A DNA stretch of 64,000 bases. It comes from Gavia stellata (lineage: Eukaryota; Chordata; Aves; Gaviiformes; Gaviidae). Position numbers and translations under genes: made by a program. Positions 35,921 through 49,868 of the stretch are shown one piece after another (position 1 is the stretch's first letter; every line of letters starts with the position of its first letter). The stretch is from NCBI RefSeq assembly GCF_030936135.1, contig NC_082608.1, positions 5,429,035 through 5,493,034 of the forward strand, read 5' to 3'. Below the pieces are notes generated by a model, which was not told the DNA's origin, did not search any database, and saw nothing but the letters and a program-made list of their open reading frames with translations.

Positions 35921-37119
35921 ATCGATCTCAAAGGGCAAACAGCAAACTTTTGGAGAAATTATATTAACATACCAGCAAGATTAACCCTATACTTTTCCCC
36001 CCAAAATATTTGAATTACCATTGCTTTTTAATGTATACCTTACTTCAAAGTGTTCTTTTCTTTCTATTCAGATTTCAAAGTAACTCTAGACACTTGTGCC
36101 AGTTTCAGCAATTACAAGTGTTACTTTCTTCTAAAATAACCCATTTTAATTGATGTTACATAGTGATACATCAGTTCAGATATCTGTTATAGGAATATAG
36201 TAAATTCACCATCCATAAAAGACCAAGATGTCGTGCTCTGTGAAATGCTTTTCTATGCTCCAGTCAGCAAAGCTGCAAACTGGTAAAGACATTATGCACC
36301 AAAATTTCAACTTTAAAAATAAGTCTTTTCCACTGGGAACTCATGCTCAGTTTGACAATTCATGAAATTTTATTTGTATATTTTAATTGTTCAACTGATC
36401 TCTGCCTAAATCTCAGTAATCAAAACAATAGTGTTGAGTTTTTGACAACCACAATAAAATGTTAGTAATGTGCATTGAAGTTAACTCTTGTAGGATTCAA
36501 AAGGGAAAGAAAGAGACTTTCTTTTTACATTGAAAAGTTTTTCTACAGAACAAAAATAACTTTCCTTATAATGTAACTTCCATGTTCCAGCTTCTATTTC
36601 TCCCAGCTCAAAGCACTTTATAACATTGGTCCAAATAGTTCATGCTTTATGCTTGGAAGCACTTTCATTAACTATTTATGTAGGTACAGAAAGCAAGATT
36701 TGGTCCATGATAAATAATAAATCTTCAATAGATTTAGCTGGGATCTTTTCAATGAAACATGTTTTCCCCAGAAAACCCTAATTTCTTGAAACTGTAAAAG
36801 TTGGTGGAAAAGGTCAGTTTCAATTTATTAAATATTTAAAAGACATTTTGGAAAGACATTTCCAAATTGTGAAAAAATCTCATTTTAACATATTCAAAAC
36901 AAGTAACTTCCATTTGGGAATTTCAGGTAAATATATAAATATAAAACACCTATATGTTTTGGGAACATAAATTACTTTCACTAGCCTGTGCTAAAATATC
37001 TTCTGAATTGAAGGTTACAGTACATTTTTAAGAATTTGACTTTTTGTCCTTATAGAAAATATCTAAAATGTTGACACTTTTCCTGAGACTTACATCTGCC
37101 CTTTATATCAATATTGAAT
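35921..37119. other. Non-coding stretch
   Basis: AT-rich unique DNA. The 36605-36710 part (TCAAAGCACTTTATAACATT and onward) faintly resembles the 5' side of MIR-type SINEs but was not called. Confidence 0.5.
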
Positions 37120-37225
37120 ACTACTATCTTCATTTTCCTGTAGAGATACAGGTGAATTACTTAAGACTACAAAGTAATTGGATCTTAGAACAGTGAGAAA
37201 CAAACCCAGTCTGTTTTCCAGAAAC
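37120..37225 (+). mobile_element. MIR-like SINE fragment
   Basis: ACTACTATCTTCATTTTCCTG, then GAATTACTTAAGACTACAAAG, and AGAAACAAACCCAGTCTGTT. In order these match the MIR core and 3' part ('tattatccccattttacagatg', 'aagtgacttgcccaaggtcaca', 'gaacccaggtctcctgac'). About 105 bases, strongly diverged, as expected of a SINE older than the amniote radiation. Confidence 0.5.
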
Positions 37226-40200
37226 ATGTTGAAACTGTATAGTTCTTTACTTCTGTGAATATAAACTAACAACGCCTTATTCACAGTCCAAAGGTGTGAT
37301 CCCGCTCCCCTAAGCAGCCCTGAGCTAGCCAGGATACACTTGCCAGTTTAGCTAACAGCGAGCAGTATATAGTGCATGTCTTTGATCTTGCAAAGTAAAC
37401 TGGGACCTCAACAAGGTGACCAACACTATAGAGCTATGCTTCACCAGTACCCAACGGCAGTTACTTTAAAGCCATCTAGGGTACAACTATCTAAAGGGTA
37501 GTTACTGCACTGCACTGTAATTTACAAACAGTGGGTCCAATCAGCCCATCTGTGGATGAAATAAGAAGGGACAGATGGAACTTTTCTCCTATCATTTCAA
37601 TTACTGGTAAAGAACTGGACAAAACCCATTCTGGCTGAGTATTTGCTCTGTTCTCTAATCACAGTAAGTGCTCAGAACCTAAGAAAAGGAGCAGACTGAA
37701 GCTAAGCAAAAAATCCAAGCCAGAAATGGAAGAGAAAGAATATGACATAGATGCCAAGACTGTAATTGAGAAAGCCCTATCAAACTAAGGAACAAGTTCT
37801 GTCCTGTCCCACCCCCCCAGTCTGCTGCTAAAACCTATAGCAATCTGCTGCCTTAGCCATTCAGTCTTCTACAGACCTGTCAGGCAAATATTTCTGTTCC
37901 TACTCTGATTGCCCACCAAATACAAAATTCAGTTCTAGGTCTGTTCTGAGACAAACCCCTCTAGGATATCACCAGCCACCTGAGAGATTCCCAGGACCTC
38001 CCACAACAGCAACCCCAAAGTGATGCAGTCATTGGGGGTAAATAAACAGAAGAAATTAATGATTTTGGACCAGAAGGGAAGCAAAGGCAATTCCTGCAAC
38101 AAGGTACCTTCTACCCTGTCCTGCACAATTCCAGAATTTGGCTAGCAACTTCTTGTATATGATACATATTACATATCTCTGTCATAAATACTACAATTAC
38201 TTATGATAGCAAACAGAAGAACCTACTATTTGCATATAAATGGATTCTGGGGAAAAAAAAGTAAAAAAGAAGTTGTATGATGTGTTCTCAGAGATGGCTT
38301 AAAGAACAAGAACTTAAAGAACTTTTTCTTTGTGATTTAATTATAGCATTTATGCAGTTACAAATAACCTGAGGCATTCAAAATGGCCATGCTAAGGTAT
38401 CATAAAGGCTGAGTCAGGACTTACTGCTGCCATCAAAGACCCTGAAAAGTAATCAGAACACAGTCATTTGTCCTTTGGATGTTGTTTTGGTACTAGCTCA
38501 TTTAACAGGGTGCAGGGAACCCAACAAAATCAGTGTCTCTGCCAAGGTAAAGTTGAGGGTTTGGCTTAAATTAACAAAGCATGCCAGCAGATATACTTAA
38601 CTAAACACAAAAGTCTCAATTGAGCTAGAATTTTAAAACAGCCCAAGTGGAGAAGTTTTCATTTTATATAAAGAAGGGAGGAAAAAAGTAGCAGTTTTGT
38701 CATGGGGGGAGTTTCTGAGCCCTTCCTTCACAATGGCAACAAGGAACCTGCCGGCATTCACTAGGAGACCACCCACAGTACGTATAGTATATTGGAAATG
38801 TCAAGAAAGAGCTGCATGGGAAAATAAAGAATATATGCCCTATTTCCTATGAAGCACTTCAATATGGCATGCATAAGGTTTTAAAATTTTCCACTGAAAT
38901 ATTGGCCGTTACTCCGGACCAATCTGGATTGTCACTCAAATGTCAGGACAGAAGGAGAAAATGCCGGGCTGGGTTTTTTCCTTTGCTTTAAACTTACCCA
39001 TAATTTCACTGTCAGTCACCACCTCTTTTCTTGCTACTAATGGTAGCCCCTGAAAATCTGAGAGGCGGCATGAGCCTTTCTAAAACCAGCACTCAGCCTA
39101 CCTAGGGGTGGGCAAGCAGACGGTACATTACACTTGTGCGACCTTGTGGCAGCTGGTCCCCGCAGGTCTGAGTTGTCAGATTCCCACTTCCAACACAGAA
39201 ACTCATTTCTGGAATTGTAAAATAAGGTACTATGTGCCACATTGCTATCACACTGGTATAAGGAAGGGACTTTTCTCTACAAAAAGGATGACAAAGAGCT
39301 GACAAACCAGGGCACGTGCAGCTGCACAAATGTAGCCAGACAGTCCAATTCTTGAGCAGTCAAAATGTTGTTACTGCATTATTTTCCCGAGAAAAATCTT
39401 CAGAGAGGCAGTGGTGGGATGCTTTTATCCGATATACACATATATTAATACTAGGTCACACAGCAAACTCCACAAGGAGAAGCTGCAAGGTACAAATATG
39501 ACATCATATTATAAAAAAATCCTGGTTTACATTATTTTCCAGTACAGCAAAAAAACAAAATACAAAAGCGTGGAAATGAAATACGCAGGTCATCTGTGTT
39601 AATTTGCTGCTCTGACTCAAACCTCTAGATTTTAACACAGAAATGCAAAGCACAACTTTCTAACATTCCCTGGTAAGCAGCTGCTTTATGAATAACTGGA
39701 AGAAAACCTTTATGCTTGGTCACACCACCAGCAGGAGACAACTGGCTTTTCTCATGTAATACAGGGAATTGCAGCCAGTACTTCATTAAAACACAAGACA
39801 CTTTGGCAGACATGGATGCTGAACATTGCTTACTGTTCACATCTGTGGGTAAATGACAGCAGGCTGAAACTGTTGCCTTCCACTAAAGAGCAAGTACATG
39901 ATCCAGTGCAGTTAATCAATAAGATAATGGAATGAATCAATAGCAAAGATTTTTAGGAGGTCTTAATTAAACAAACACTTGCAGATACAAATGATGTCTT
40001 CAATCTATTGATGGTACCAGGGTGAGGGGTTAAACACGAACAAAACCATCAACTTTATTTTACCAGCATGTATTTCTCTAAAGTACCATATAGCTTCTTG
40101 GCCTCTGCATTGGCCCATCACTGCATCCCTATTCATTTTTACCACCATGTTAGACAGGCAAATTAGCCCATAATAAAGCAAAAGCAAAAAAAAAAATTAC

Positions 40201-43200
40201 TGAACAATTCAAGACGTGATGACAAAGTAGATTAAGTCACTATTATCCACTGCTATTTCTTCTCTGCGAAAGGTGCGACTACCTAGCCAGAAGTCCTAAT
40301 AAAGTCAGTTTCCAGCTGCAAGGTGTACAATTAGAATAATTAAAGAACACCTAAATTGATGGACCCATTAATGCAGGAGATCTCCGGTGGGCCTTCTGCA
40401 CAAACATGGTAAGTCGATATTTTTGATTCCCCCAATGGTTCTGTGCTAAGCACTGTTTTAAAGAGACATCAATCTATGATGTCAGCATTTATCTAATGAA
40501 CCTTCAAAAATCAATGTCAAGATGGCCTGCTACATGTATGCACCCAATTTGTCTGTTCTCCAAGGGATACTAGATAAAACAAAAACATTATAAGAGCAGT
40601 GAAAACTGACTGTGACCACTCTACCTGACCTTGAAGATGTTAACGGAAGGGGTGAAACTTGACCTGGCTGTAGGCATAAACAATAGGTTTCCAAAAACAA
40701 CAGGTATTCCAATACCTACCACATAATAAGTATGTATAAACAGTAGGTATTCCAAAAAGAAAAGAAAATGAGGTGGCTTAATTTAAGGCCCCCTAAAAGT
40801 GCCTTTGTCAGCCTTACAGTATAATGACAAACAGGTCGCTGTTTTTTTAAATGCCTATAAATCAGGATTCTTAAGGATAACAAGATCACCTTCGCTAATG
40901 ATATAATTCTCATCCCCGTTGCCAGTAGTACTTTCCTTGGCAGAATTCTTGCCTACACCCAACAGCCAGTGTGTTCAATCCCTTTCACAGCTATTAGCAA
41001 GGATAACCATTTAGCTTCCCTGAAGCTGTAGATTCTTTTAGCTATTTTCTTGTTCATGTTTAGACTCAACTTCTCCTCACTATTCTGCCCACAAGATTCT
41101 CTGAAACTGATGTTTTGACACCGTATCAGACAGTAAGTGGAGGTCTAAGTTAGCTTCTTCCTCTCTCCTGCTTGAATAATAAACTGGTCTCTCTAGTTGC
41201 TACGAGGTAGGGCTGCCTCCGGCTTGTAACTAGAGGTGACAGGTACTCTCTAGCAGATGGGCTGTCTTGTAATCTTTTTCTTTATTCACAGCAACTCTGT
41301 CTCTTCCTTCTGTTCAGAGTATTTACTCTTGTTGGTAGCATGTAAACAGTTAGGTATGCCTTAGACAGTTCAAAGATGTGTTACGTGGGTGAATTAGTTG
41401 TTGTAGGATGCCTGTCTGCCTTCATTCATACGCTTCTTTCAAACATTCCCATTGCCAGATCTCTGCCCAATTAACTGACGATGACGGAGCCCTGTCCTGA
41501 GCTCCTTGCACAGAGGAAACCTCCCCTGCATTCAGGAAAAGTCCTCAGGAAGCTGAGAATCAGTCTGAAGATGCCATGATTTCTCCATTGTAAAATGCTG
41601 CGTTCCAAATGTTTAGTAGACTTGCAAAATGTTTACACTCTCTCTTACCAAAATACAAAGCATGTAATTTAACTCCTTTCACAACTTTGTGTTTCTCAGT
41701 GCTACACATGTGTTGGAATGAATTCGGATTTTTTTAACATATAAAAATTACACAGAAAAATTTCCTTAAATATTCTACGGCAACTAGGGCAGCACTGACA
41801 AACGGGACAGCTTCTGCAAAACACTGATGTCTCACAACACGTACACTAATATTTCATAATGGCTTTTTTCTTTGCCTGTCTGTTGGAGAAGTACTGCTGA
41901 TTTGTCTTCACTCACAGCTAACGCTGTGGGGCCAAGGGTTCTATTTGACGCAATCACATGAGGACTGAATTTGATTGCTGATATTTTGGCAAATGTAGCT
42001 GGGTTTTCTATTTTAATACTAACAATGTTCAACTCAGCTCCTTTTGGGAAAAGTAATTCCCTGTGGAATGAAGTTGCCCTCCACATAAACATACACTCTT
42101 GCATGTTTATGAAATATTCAAACTTTTTTTTTTTCTTAATGCAAGTGAGATTTTCAAAACTGCCCAAACACTTTTGGTGCAAACCCCCATTAACCTTCCT
42201 AGGGATTCTGTATTTAATTGTATTTAATTTACCACCCTTCTTTTATTAAACAGAATGCAAGTCAGTTTTCAAAAATAAGCATACAAATTAATTTTTGAAA
42301 ACTGCTATTCAGTTCTTCAAAGAGATATCTTCTATAGATACCTAATTCTATAACCAGCATGGTAACACAGCATTTGCTGTGCAAAATGCAGCACCAGTCA
42401 AATAAGTAATACTTGAAAGAAATAAAAACCTAATTGATTAAAATCAATAGATATGTTATACATGTTCTACCGGTTTATTTTACTAGGTGATATCATAGGC
42501 TTCTACTTCATCCTTGGGTATTTCCCAGTGCAAGTATTTTAATTTTACAGTCAGAGTTTTCATTCTCTGGGGGATGCCACTAAAGGCATTTGCCTCCATG
42601 GCACTTTGGCAGGTTAACTTCTTAATAAAAATTTCTGTGGAAAGACTGAATGGGACTTGAGCATAAACCAAGTGAAATCTCTCACTCTTTAAAGAAATGC
42701 TTGCTAAAAGTATTTTGTGCTATACACCCATCTCTAGCAACTGTTGAAGATGAAATTTATCCGAAAGTCCTCATTTTACAAACAGTAGGACACGCAGGCA
42801 ATGAAATAACTGGCTCGTAAATGCCTTTGTATACCTAAGCCTGAGCAACTACATATTTGTACAAAAAATAGGTCACCACTGACAGTATAGCATCCCTAGT
42901 ATTATGCTAGAATATCCATTAATAGCTCAGAATGCCTGCAAATATAACCAACTATTCTTTAGGAAGGGTTAAGATACTCCTTCACCATCTCTCAAGAACT
43001 GACTGGTCTCAATCTTTCTTGAAAGACCTTTGCAAAGCAAACCTAGACCTAAAATATTATGCTGTTGCAATTTTAATATGTGTCATTCGTATTCTTGTTG
43101 AAAAGGTTGAACTGAAACTCCAGCCAGACACAGCATGTGCGCTATGATCTTCGGAAGCATGTTATAAACGCAATCTAAAATCAATAGCAAGAAACAATTA

Positions 43201-46200
43201 CAGCATCTGAATACCATTTGGGTGAAATAAGCTGATGGTGGTGAAGCAACCAGCAGATGTATGTCAATACTTGCAACAAAGTATTCTACAGCGTTTGCAC
43301 AAAGAGGGGTTGAGTAAATATCAATAAAGCAACTCCTATTACAAACAGTAAAAATGATAAAATCAATATTATAAAATAAAAAGTTAGCACATAGATGAAC
43401 TCCGTGGTCTAGACAGCGCTGTGTTAGGAGTGTTCCTAAGTTCCTCGATCGCCGTACAGGAACGGACAGTGGTTGAACTTGTCCAGTGTTCTCATTACTC
43501 AGGAAACCAAAGTATACAACAAATAGCATGCAAACGTAGTACCTTAGAAATTCGCATAAAAAAGTATTTATGTCCTACAGCAGGAGGAATCGCATATCTA
43601 CTGCACTCGCTAGTCCTGTGCACTGTCAAGAATCCACCTAACAGCCCACAACACGCTGCGTGCTGCCAGCACTGTCTGCTTAATGGGAAGATCCTGAAAG
43701 ACTTCACATTTGTTCGTGAAAAAGGATAGATTAAGAAAAAATAACCCATTCTTGCCAAACATTTATACGAAAACATCAGATCTCAGTAAATTCTTTAAAA
43801 ACCCAGCAACTAAAAGGGTAAAAACTGTGAGTGACAGCCCATCTGCAAGATGCTGTCTGTAGCTCTGACCTGCATTTAAAAGAGGGCTGTTTAGCCTTTT
43901 GAGCACCTAAAGTTGGTTCTGTTGTTTGCCTTTCACGGAAACTACTTTTGAAAGTAAACAAGAACCTTTAGTGAATTATTTAGCATACAAATAAACCAGC
44001 AAAGAAGCCTAAGTAGGCCAATATGAACTAACTGGATTGAAATATTCATCTGTAAATAACTTTTCAAACTGCTGCTTTCACGTACAAATACTACATGGAA
44101 CATTAGACACAACTAGCTTCTAGGGATATTTAGGCTCACTGGAGAGCAATTTTTATGTCTACTGGCATCTGTGGGTAGTGATATGGACTGACTGTTAATA
44201 TAACCAACATAAAATTTATGTGAACACTCACTGCAATAGCAACACACTGTCAGACAGCTGGTGGTTGATGCGTAGCACATGCGGATTTTATATGCACTGT
44301 GTAAACTAACCTTTGCAATAAAGATTTAGCAGGTTTATTAGTTTAGGAAATCGCTATAATTAAGGATAATTCATAATGGCCGCTTATCCACTCTATAGCA
44401 ATAGCTGCTTTAATTTAGATTCTGTTTCTTTGAGCCATAAATAAGTAAGTGCGCTGCTATCTTCTGCACAGATGTGGCATTCAACCTGTTCAAGTTGGTT
44501 GAGTTTTGCTTGTGTTTTAATCAAAAGAAGTAGTAGATAAGCCTATAAAATGCACTTTGCTTGAAATAAATCAGCAAGAAATGTGGTTTGGAAGTTCTGA
44601 AGCTCTACCAGTAGCTCCTTGTTGGGAGAAGGGAGCAGAACACAGAAATTTTCCACAAAAAAGGAACACACTATATGGTCATTGACCTGACCTGAGATAG
44701 AATACCAGATTTGCATAATTAATCATAGGAAAAAGAGATATGTCTGTGACCTACGTGTATTATTTACAATCTGTTCAGTTTGCAATTGAGGGTTTGACCT
44801 TTGTGAGCCCTTCTAGTACCGCTGTGGCTTCCCTCCTTTTGCGCACAACCCGCGGCTTCTCTGCAGAAGAATACATACGGTGTCTCGTTACTTCAATTCC
44901 TATTAATAATTCCTGTGAAACAATTCCTTGTGTCCACACTGCTTATTCAGTGGAAAGCACTTCTCATGAATTTTCAGCTACCCCATGTTCTAACTGGTTG
45001 GAAACACTGTGGGTCTCTCTAACCAAACACCCACAAAGCCAGTTTTCCTTCCATTCCCTCCCCTTGGACAAAATTATATAGTCTCGGCTTAGGTATTGCG
45101 CAGACACTCAGTATCGTCACCCCTAAAGAACGGAGAGGGATTTTGCCCTTTCTGGTATACATAAGGCAAACAGAGAGAATAGCAGGGGCCCAAGTTCTTA
45201 AGCGGGCCAAAGCACTCCTTGCTGGGGCTGAGCTGAGAGGAACCCAGACGTGCCACAGCAGGCATCCCCGGGGTTTTTGTTGGTACCATAAACGAGGGGA
45301 CTTGTCACAGGTTTTTAGAGTGAACACTCAACCTCTTGTGACTGATAGCAGGAAAAGCCCATTTCTCTCCAGCAATTAATTTACTGAGCGATGACTCTAT
45401 TGTAAATTTAACCAGGGGTTTCAGCTAGGTGGCCCTATTCCAGAATTCCCCAAAAATCTGGAGCGTTACGGAAAACTATCTAGCCTTGTAAGTCTCCTGC
45501 CACAACATTACTAATACATTGCCCTTTCAGGGTGTGTGTGTCTACATTTTTTTCCAATTAGATTTTGTAGTAACCTCAAAAGTGACATGAAAATGACATA
45601 AATTCACATAATGGCATGGCAGTCAGTGGAACACAGTAAACATTCACTAGTTGGGATCAAGTCAGTTGAAGATGAAATTCTTTTCCTGGGCTGTACTCTG
45701 TTTTCCCATCAGCCCAACTCACTCTTTGCCTGAAGAACGTGTACCAGCCAAAGGGCTGGATCTATGAGTTTAGCATGGGCCTCCTCTAAAAAGGAGAAGC
45801 TATGCCATTTGTTTTAAAAGAAGAAAATACAACAAAACTACAAGTAATCTGCGTGCAATCACCAAGAAAATGCATGATAATCAGGTTAACAAAGGGAGAT
45901 GTAGTAATGACCATACAAACTCAATTTCAGGTTATCTAAGTCTAGAATTTTCAATCTCCTGGTGACAAATGACCACATCATTCTACTTCTTTCCAGTCCA
46001 CTCTGAAGAGGTATTCATTGTGAAATTCATATTTCATTAATAAAAAGATCTTGGCTAAACAAAATATTAATTTTGTAGGCTATAAAATAGTGCTGGACCT
46101 CAGATTGCAGAAGCAGGTTCAGTCAGACTAGGGCTTCAGCTTTACATCATCAAACACTCAGGCTAAAAATGTAAGCCTTGAATGCAAAATGTATTTACTA

Positions 46201-49200
46201 GCAAAAGCTGTAGGGTTAACTAAGATCAATTCAAGAACACAACTCCTAAAGTCTTTAAAAAGTTTCTATCACACCAGTGTGCACAAAGACGACATACGTT
46301 TAAAAACAGAAGTTGTTCATTATTAGCAATGTTTATATTGTATATCATGCACGTATTTTATGTATGCATAGATTATACGTCAAGGAGGGACAGGTCAACA
46401 TAGCTTCAAAATTCTTTCCATGGGAAAGATATGGACATGTAAACTGAAAACATTCAGAACATCTAGGCAAAATGAACATTATCTAAAGAAATTGGCATTA
46501 TAAACACAGATATCCCATTACCAGTTTTCTGAAGTATATTATAATACGTTTCTAATATGTTGAATCAGTACATTCCGTATTTTCATGAGTGTACGGAAGA
46601 CAGTATAGAAGTATAAAAAATGTCTTCCAATTCCCTTTACAAATCCGTGAGGCAGTAAAGCACAACTACTGCTTTAGCACCATTCAAAGCACAAGAATTG
46701 CAGTCATTATATACCTTCTGGGTAAAGGCACTACAAAGAGAAGGTAAATGGGAAACAAACTTTTTTTTTTTTAAATATTTCTAAGCAGTGACAGGAAATA
46801 ACTGCATTTTCCTTCCCCAACTCAGAGCTAAGATTAGAATGGAAATGGGAGAGATGAGCTCTAGAGCTAGAAGTTTTGCTGTCAATGCAAGACACCTTTT
46901 GGCAGTATCCTCTCACTCTCTAGTTTCTGACTAATATGTTTTGAATGAGATAAAAGCTCCTCCATTAGCATTCAGTTCAACCAACAAGAGCAATTGACTA
47001 TAGAAGAGAATTGCTTTGCCAATGGCATATTGCACATAAGCTGAGTGAAAACGTCAATCTTTGTGCCAGAGGAAATTTTGAAATTTCCATTGCTTTTTTA
47101 TATATTGCATTTTTGAAAATCAAATGATGCCCAAATAATTCCAAGTTGCAATGTTCACTCTGATTTGTAGAACTGAGCTGAAACACTTGAGTTTTAGTCG
47201 GTAAAATACTGAACTGCATTCTTCATGGTGGCATATAGCTTGATGGGAGTTGTGGCAGGTGAGCCTGACGTTCACTTTCACACTATAGTCGACATCGCTT
47301 GCAGGAGACTACATCTCCTATAATTTATTCAACAGTCATTTAACTCCTACAGGCCACTACATGGCTTTATCTTACAAAGTCCAAAATACATCAAAGATAT
47401 ATTATTTTTGCCAAGAAGCTGAACAAACAGAACAAAATGGGAGTTTAATCTACACTTCTAGAAGACAATTTCAAATCACACAAAATGAGATGTTTTCGAA
47501 TAATCAGAAACCTGAACTATTATACTTAAGATCAAACTCATACAAAATTAAACAGACTTTGTTTTATTAAAACAGAGATATTTACTATGGAAAGCTTTAG
47601 CTTTGTAAAAATTGCACTTTTTGGTGAAAAAGCATTTGACCTTAATTTTGATTAGCTCAAGTAATTATATCTCAGCAAAAATATGGTAAAATGGGGAGAG
47701 TTAGACACTGCTTTGCTAATTCTTATCACTTATAAAAATTCCACAGCGTTCACTGCATCTTTATTAAATAAGAAATTCTTGGACTTGAATAACACGTGAA
47801 TCTTAACCTCTGCTTTAAAAAGGCTTTACTGTTCAAGATTGCAACGGAAATACAAACCCTACCTGCTCAAAAATAGAAGCTGAAAACACATTTGAAATGG
47901 TCTTTTAGAATCTAAAAATGTATGTTAATAATGATTGGGGGGGGCTCTTTAACACTTGTGAGATAAACTGATGTATATTTAACCTAAGTTTATAGATATG
48001 TGTCTTTGTTTTTCTCCTGAGACTTTTTTTTTTTTACTGTAAAACTGTTCTCTAAGTACTCCATAAAGTGCTGTAACAATCAGAAAGAATCAGAAAAAAC
48101 CCCAAAACTTACACTGGGCAAAAATGGCTACAAATGATTCTCGACAAAGACAAAAACTTGTTACAGCCTTGGACAAGGAGAAGCAAGCAGATCAAGAAAA
48201 AGAACCCACTCATACAGGCTGGTAGATAGCAACAGAAGACCTGCAAGCAATGGAAGGCTTGTCTGAACGGGGACTCTGCTGCAAGGGATAGGCAAAAGGA
48301 AAAAAAAAACCAAACCCAAAACCAACAGAAAAGGCTAAAGCAGTGCAGGAATGTAAGGGGGAAGATCCTGGGGTCTGCAGATATTTTGACTTAAGCCTAA
48401 AAAGCATTCTATGATGAGGAACTTGAGACAGGGAGGGGCAAGGCAGAAAATAGGTTTCAAAACCCCTTTACTAGGGTTTGCTCTGTGCTTCCAACAAGAT
48501 ACAGCAATGGAGAAGCAAGCTAGACATTTGCTAAATAGTTTGAAAGTGCTGGTAATGAGGACCAGTGTATCTTAGTGCACAGGAGCTCATTATGTGCCTT
48601 GTCATTACTGGGACTGGTTCCTGAGGCAACCCAAACTCATCTTCTTCAGGACCTCCAGAGGAGGGCATCCTCAGGAAAAGAAAACGTTCATGCCACAGCA
48701 GCTCAGGGACAAGGGGACTGAAGGAAGGTCAGCGCCAATCACGTGTACCACCATGTCCCACCTTGCACAAATCATCCAGAAAGCCTGTGCCCAACACTAT
48801 GCCAAAGAGGCAAAGACTAAACAAGAAACTAGTAGAGTATGAAATTAATACTTAAACAGGGTTTGTATGTGCTGTATGTAAGTGCTCAGCAAGGAAGTTG
48901 GGAATGGCACTTGGGGCTGAGCATTAGACCCGTTGGACCCCACTGCTTTCCAGCTAGGTGAAGGTATTTGAGTGAAGGGAATAGGTACTGTTTCAGTGCA
49001 CTGCAGAAGTCATTCAGAGGCTGGTGGTGTGGAAGGGAATTGAGGACAGAACAATGAACTTCCAGGTTGGAAGAAAAAGATAAAAAACATGGAAAAAAAA
49101 TCCTGAGCGTGTGGGACATGAGGAAATGTAAGGGTGGCAGTTCTTTTTGCTCTCTATTCCAGGGATCAAAATTACTTCAGAGATTGCCTCCAAAGGACAG

Positions 49201-49748
49201 TTTCTTACAAGTGAAAGCCAGTGGCCAGACTGAGAAGAAAGGAAGAAAACAGAGATTATAAACTAAACCAAATAAAAACCTAAGAACATCATCTGCCATC
49301 AGTTGTAACTCATTTCTTTCCTGAGGAATAACCTTCAAATTATCAAACACGAATAACGAAGAGGAGGTCACAAAGAATGACTGAATTCAGAAGTGGTCTT
49401 CAAGGTTAGATTACATCCCTTTGTCATAAATGAACAACCCAAAAAGCTATCATTAAGTTTCTAAAGAATATTTTAAAAACAGCAAGTCACTATCTTTTTT
49501 TACAAAAAGAAATGCATTTGCAGTAGGAATTAACACATTCTTGAACATAATAAACAGCAAAGGGTTTGGTACTGATTTTTAGCACCTATGATTGACTGCA
49601 ACAGCTAAAGTACAGTATTTTTAAAAGCAGATTGTATTTGTTAAGTCACAAGTTTCTTCATTTGATTTGCAGATGGGGACCTCTATTGGTATAAAATAAT
49701 TACTAAAAAAATGACACCTAGAAACAGACCCATTGGCTCCCATGAAAA
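37226..49748. other. Long non-coding stretch
   Basis: About 12.5 kb without a recognised gene. It holds T11 at 42124-42134, T12 near 46761 and T12 at 48024-48035, plus weak MIR-like traces near 39450 and 42755. The longest open frame in the whole window (43083-43529 minus, 148 codons) lies here. Its translation is hydrophobic and cysteine-rich with no recognisable domain, and I treat it as chance. Confidence 0.55.
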
Positions 49749-49866
49749 TCACATTGGCCAAATTCTTATTTTCATTAAGTCAATGTTAACCCATACTGAT
49801 TTCAATTAAAAACGCAGGAATCGGCCCAATCAAATGTAATTAATGTAAGAATTTGGCCCAATTGTG
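49749..49866. mobile_element. Inverted-repeat element, old MITE-like
   Basis: A perfect 13-base inverted repeat, GGCCAAATTCTTA at 49756-49768 and TAAGAATTTGGCC at 49846-49858, has a 77-base spacer. Allowing two single-base gaps, the arms extend outward to TCACA...TGTGA (49749 and 49866). The spacer holds TTCATTAAGTCAATG, the worn centre seen in the other old palindromic repeats of this window. This is probably a non-autonomous DNA transposon remnant. The arms are direct observation, and the class is inference. Confidence 0.6.
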
Positions 49867-49868
49867 AA

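Noticed and set aside
36605..36710. MIR-like start (TCAAAGCACTTTATAAC)
   Set aside because: Only one short block resembles the family and the rest does not follow in order.
39450..39495. MIR-like AGGTCACACAGCAAACTC
   Set aside because: One short match only, so it may be chance.
42755..42835. Possible MIR core (CCTCATTTTACAAACAG)
   Set aside because: A single matching block and too diverged to call without an alignment.
43083..43529. Longest open frame, 148 codons, minus strand
   Set aside because: Hydrophobic, cysteine-rich translation with no recognised domain, no splice context and overlapping frames on the other strand. One such frame is expected in 64 kb of random AT-rich DNA.
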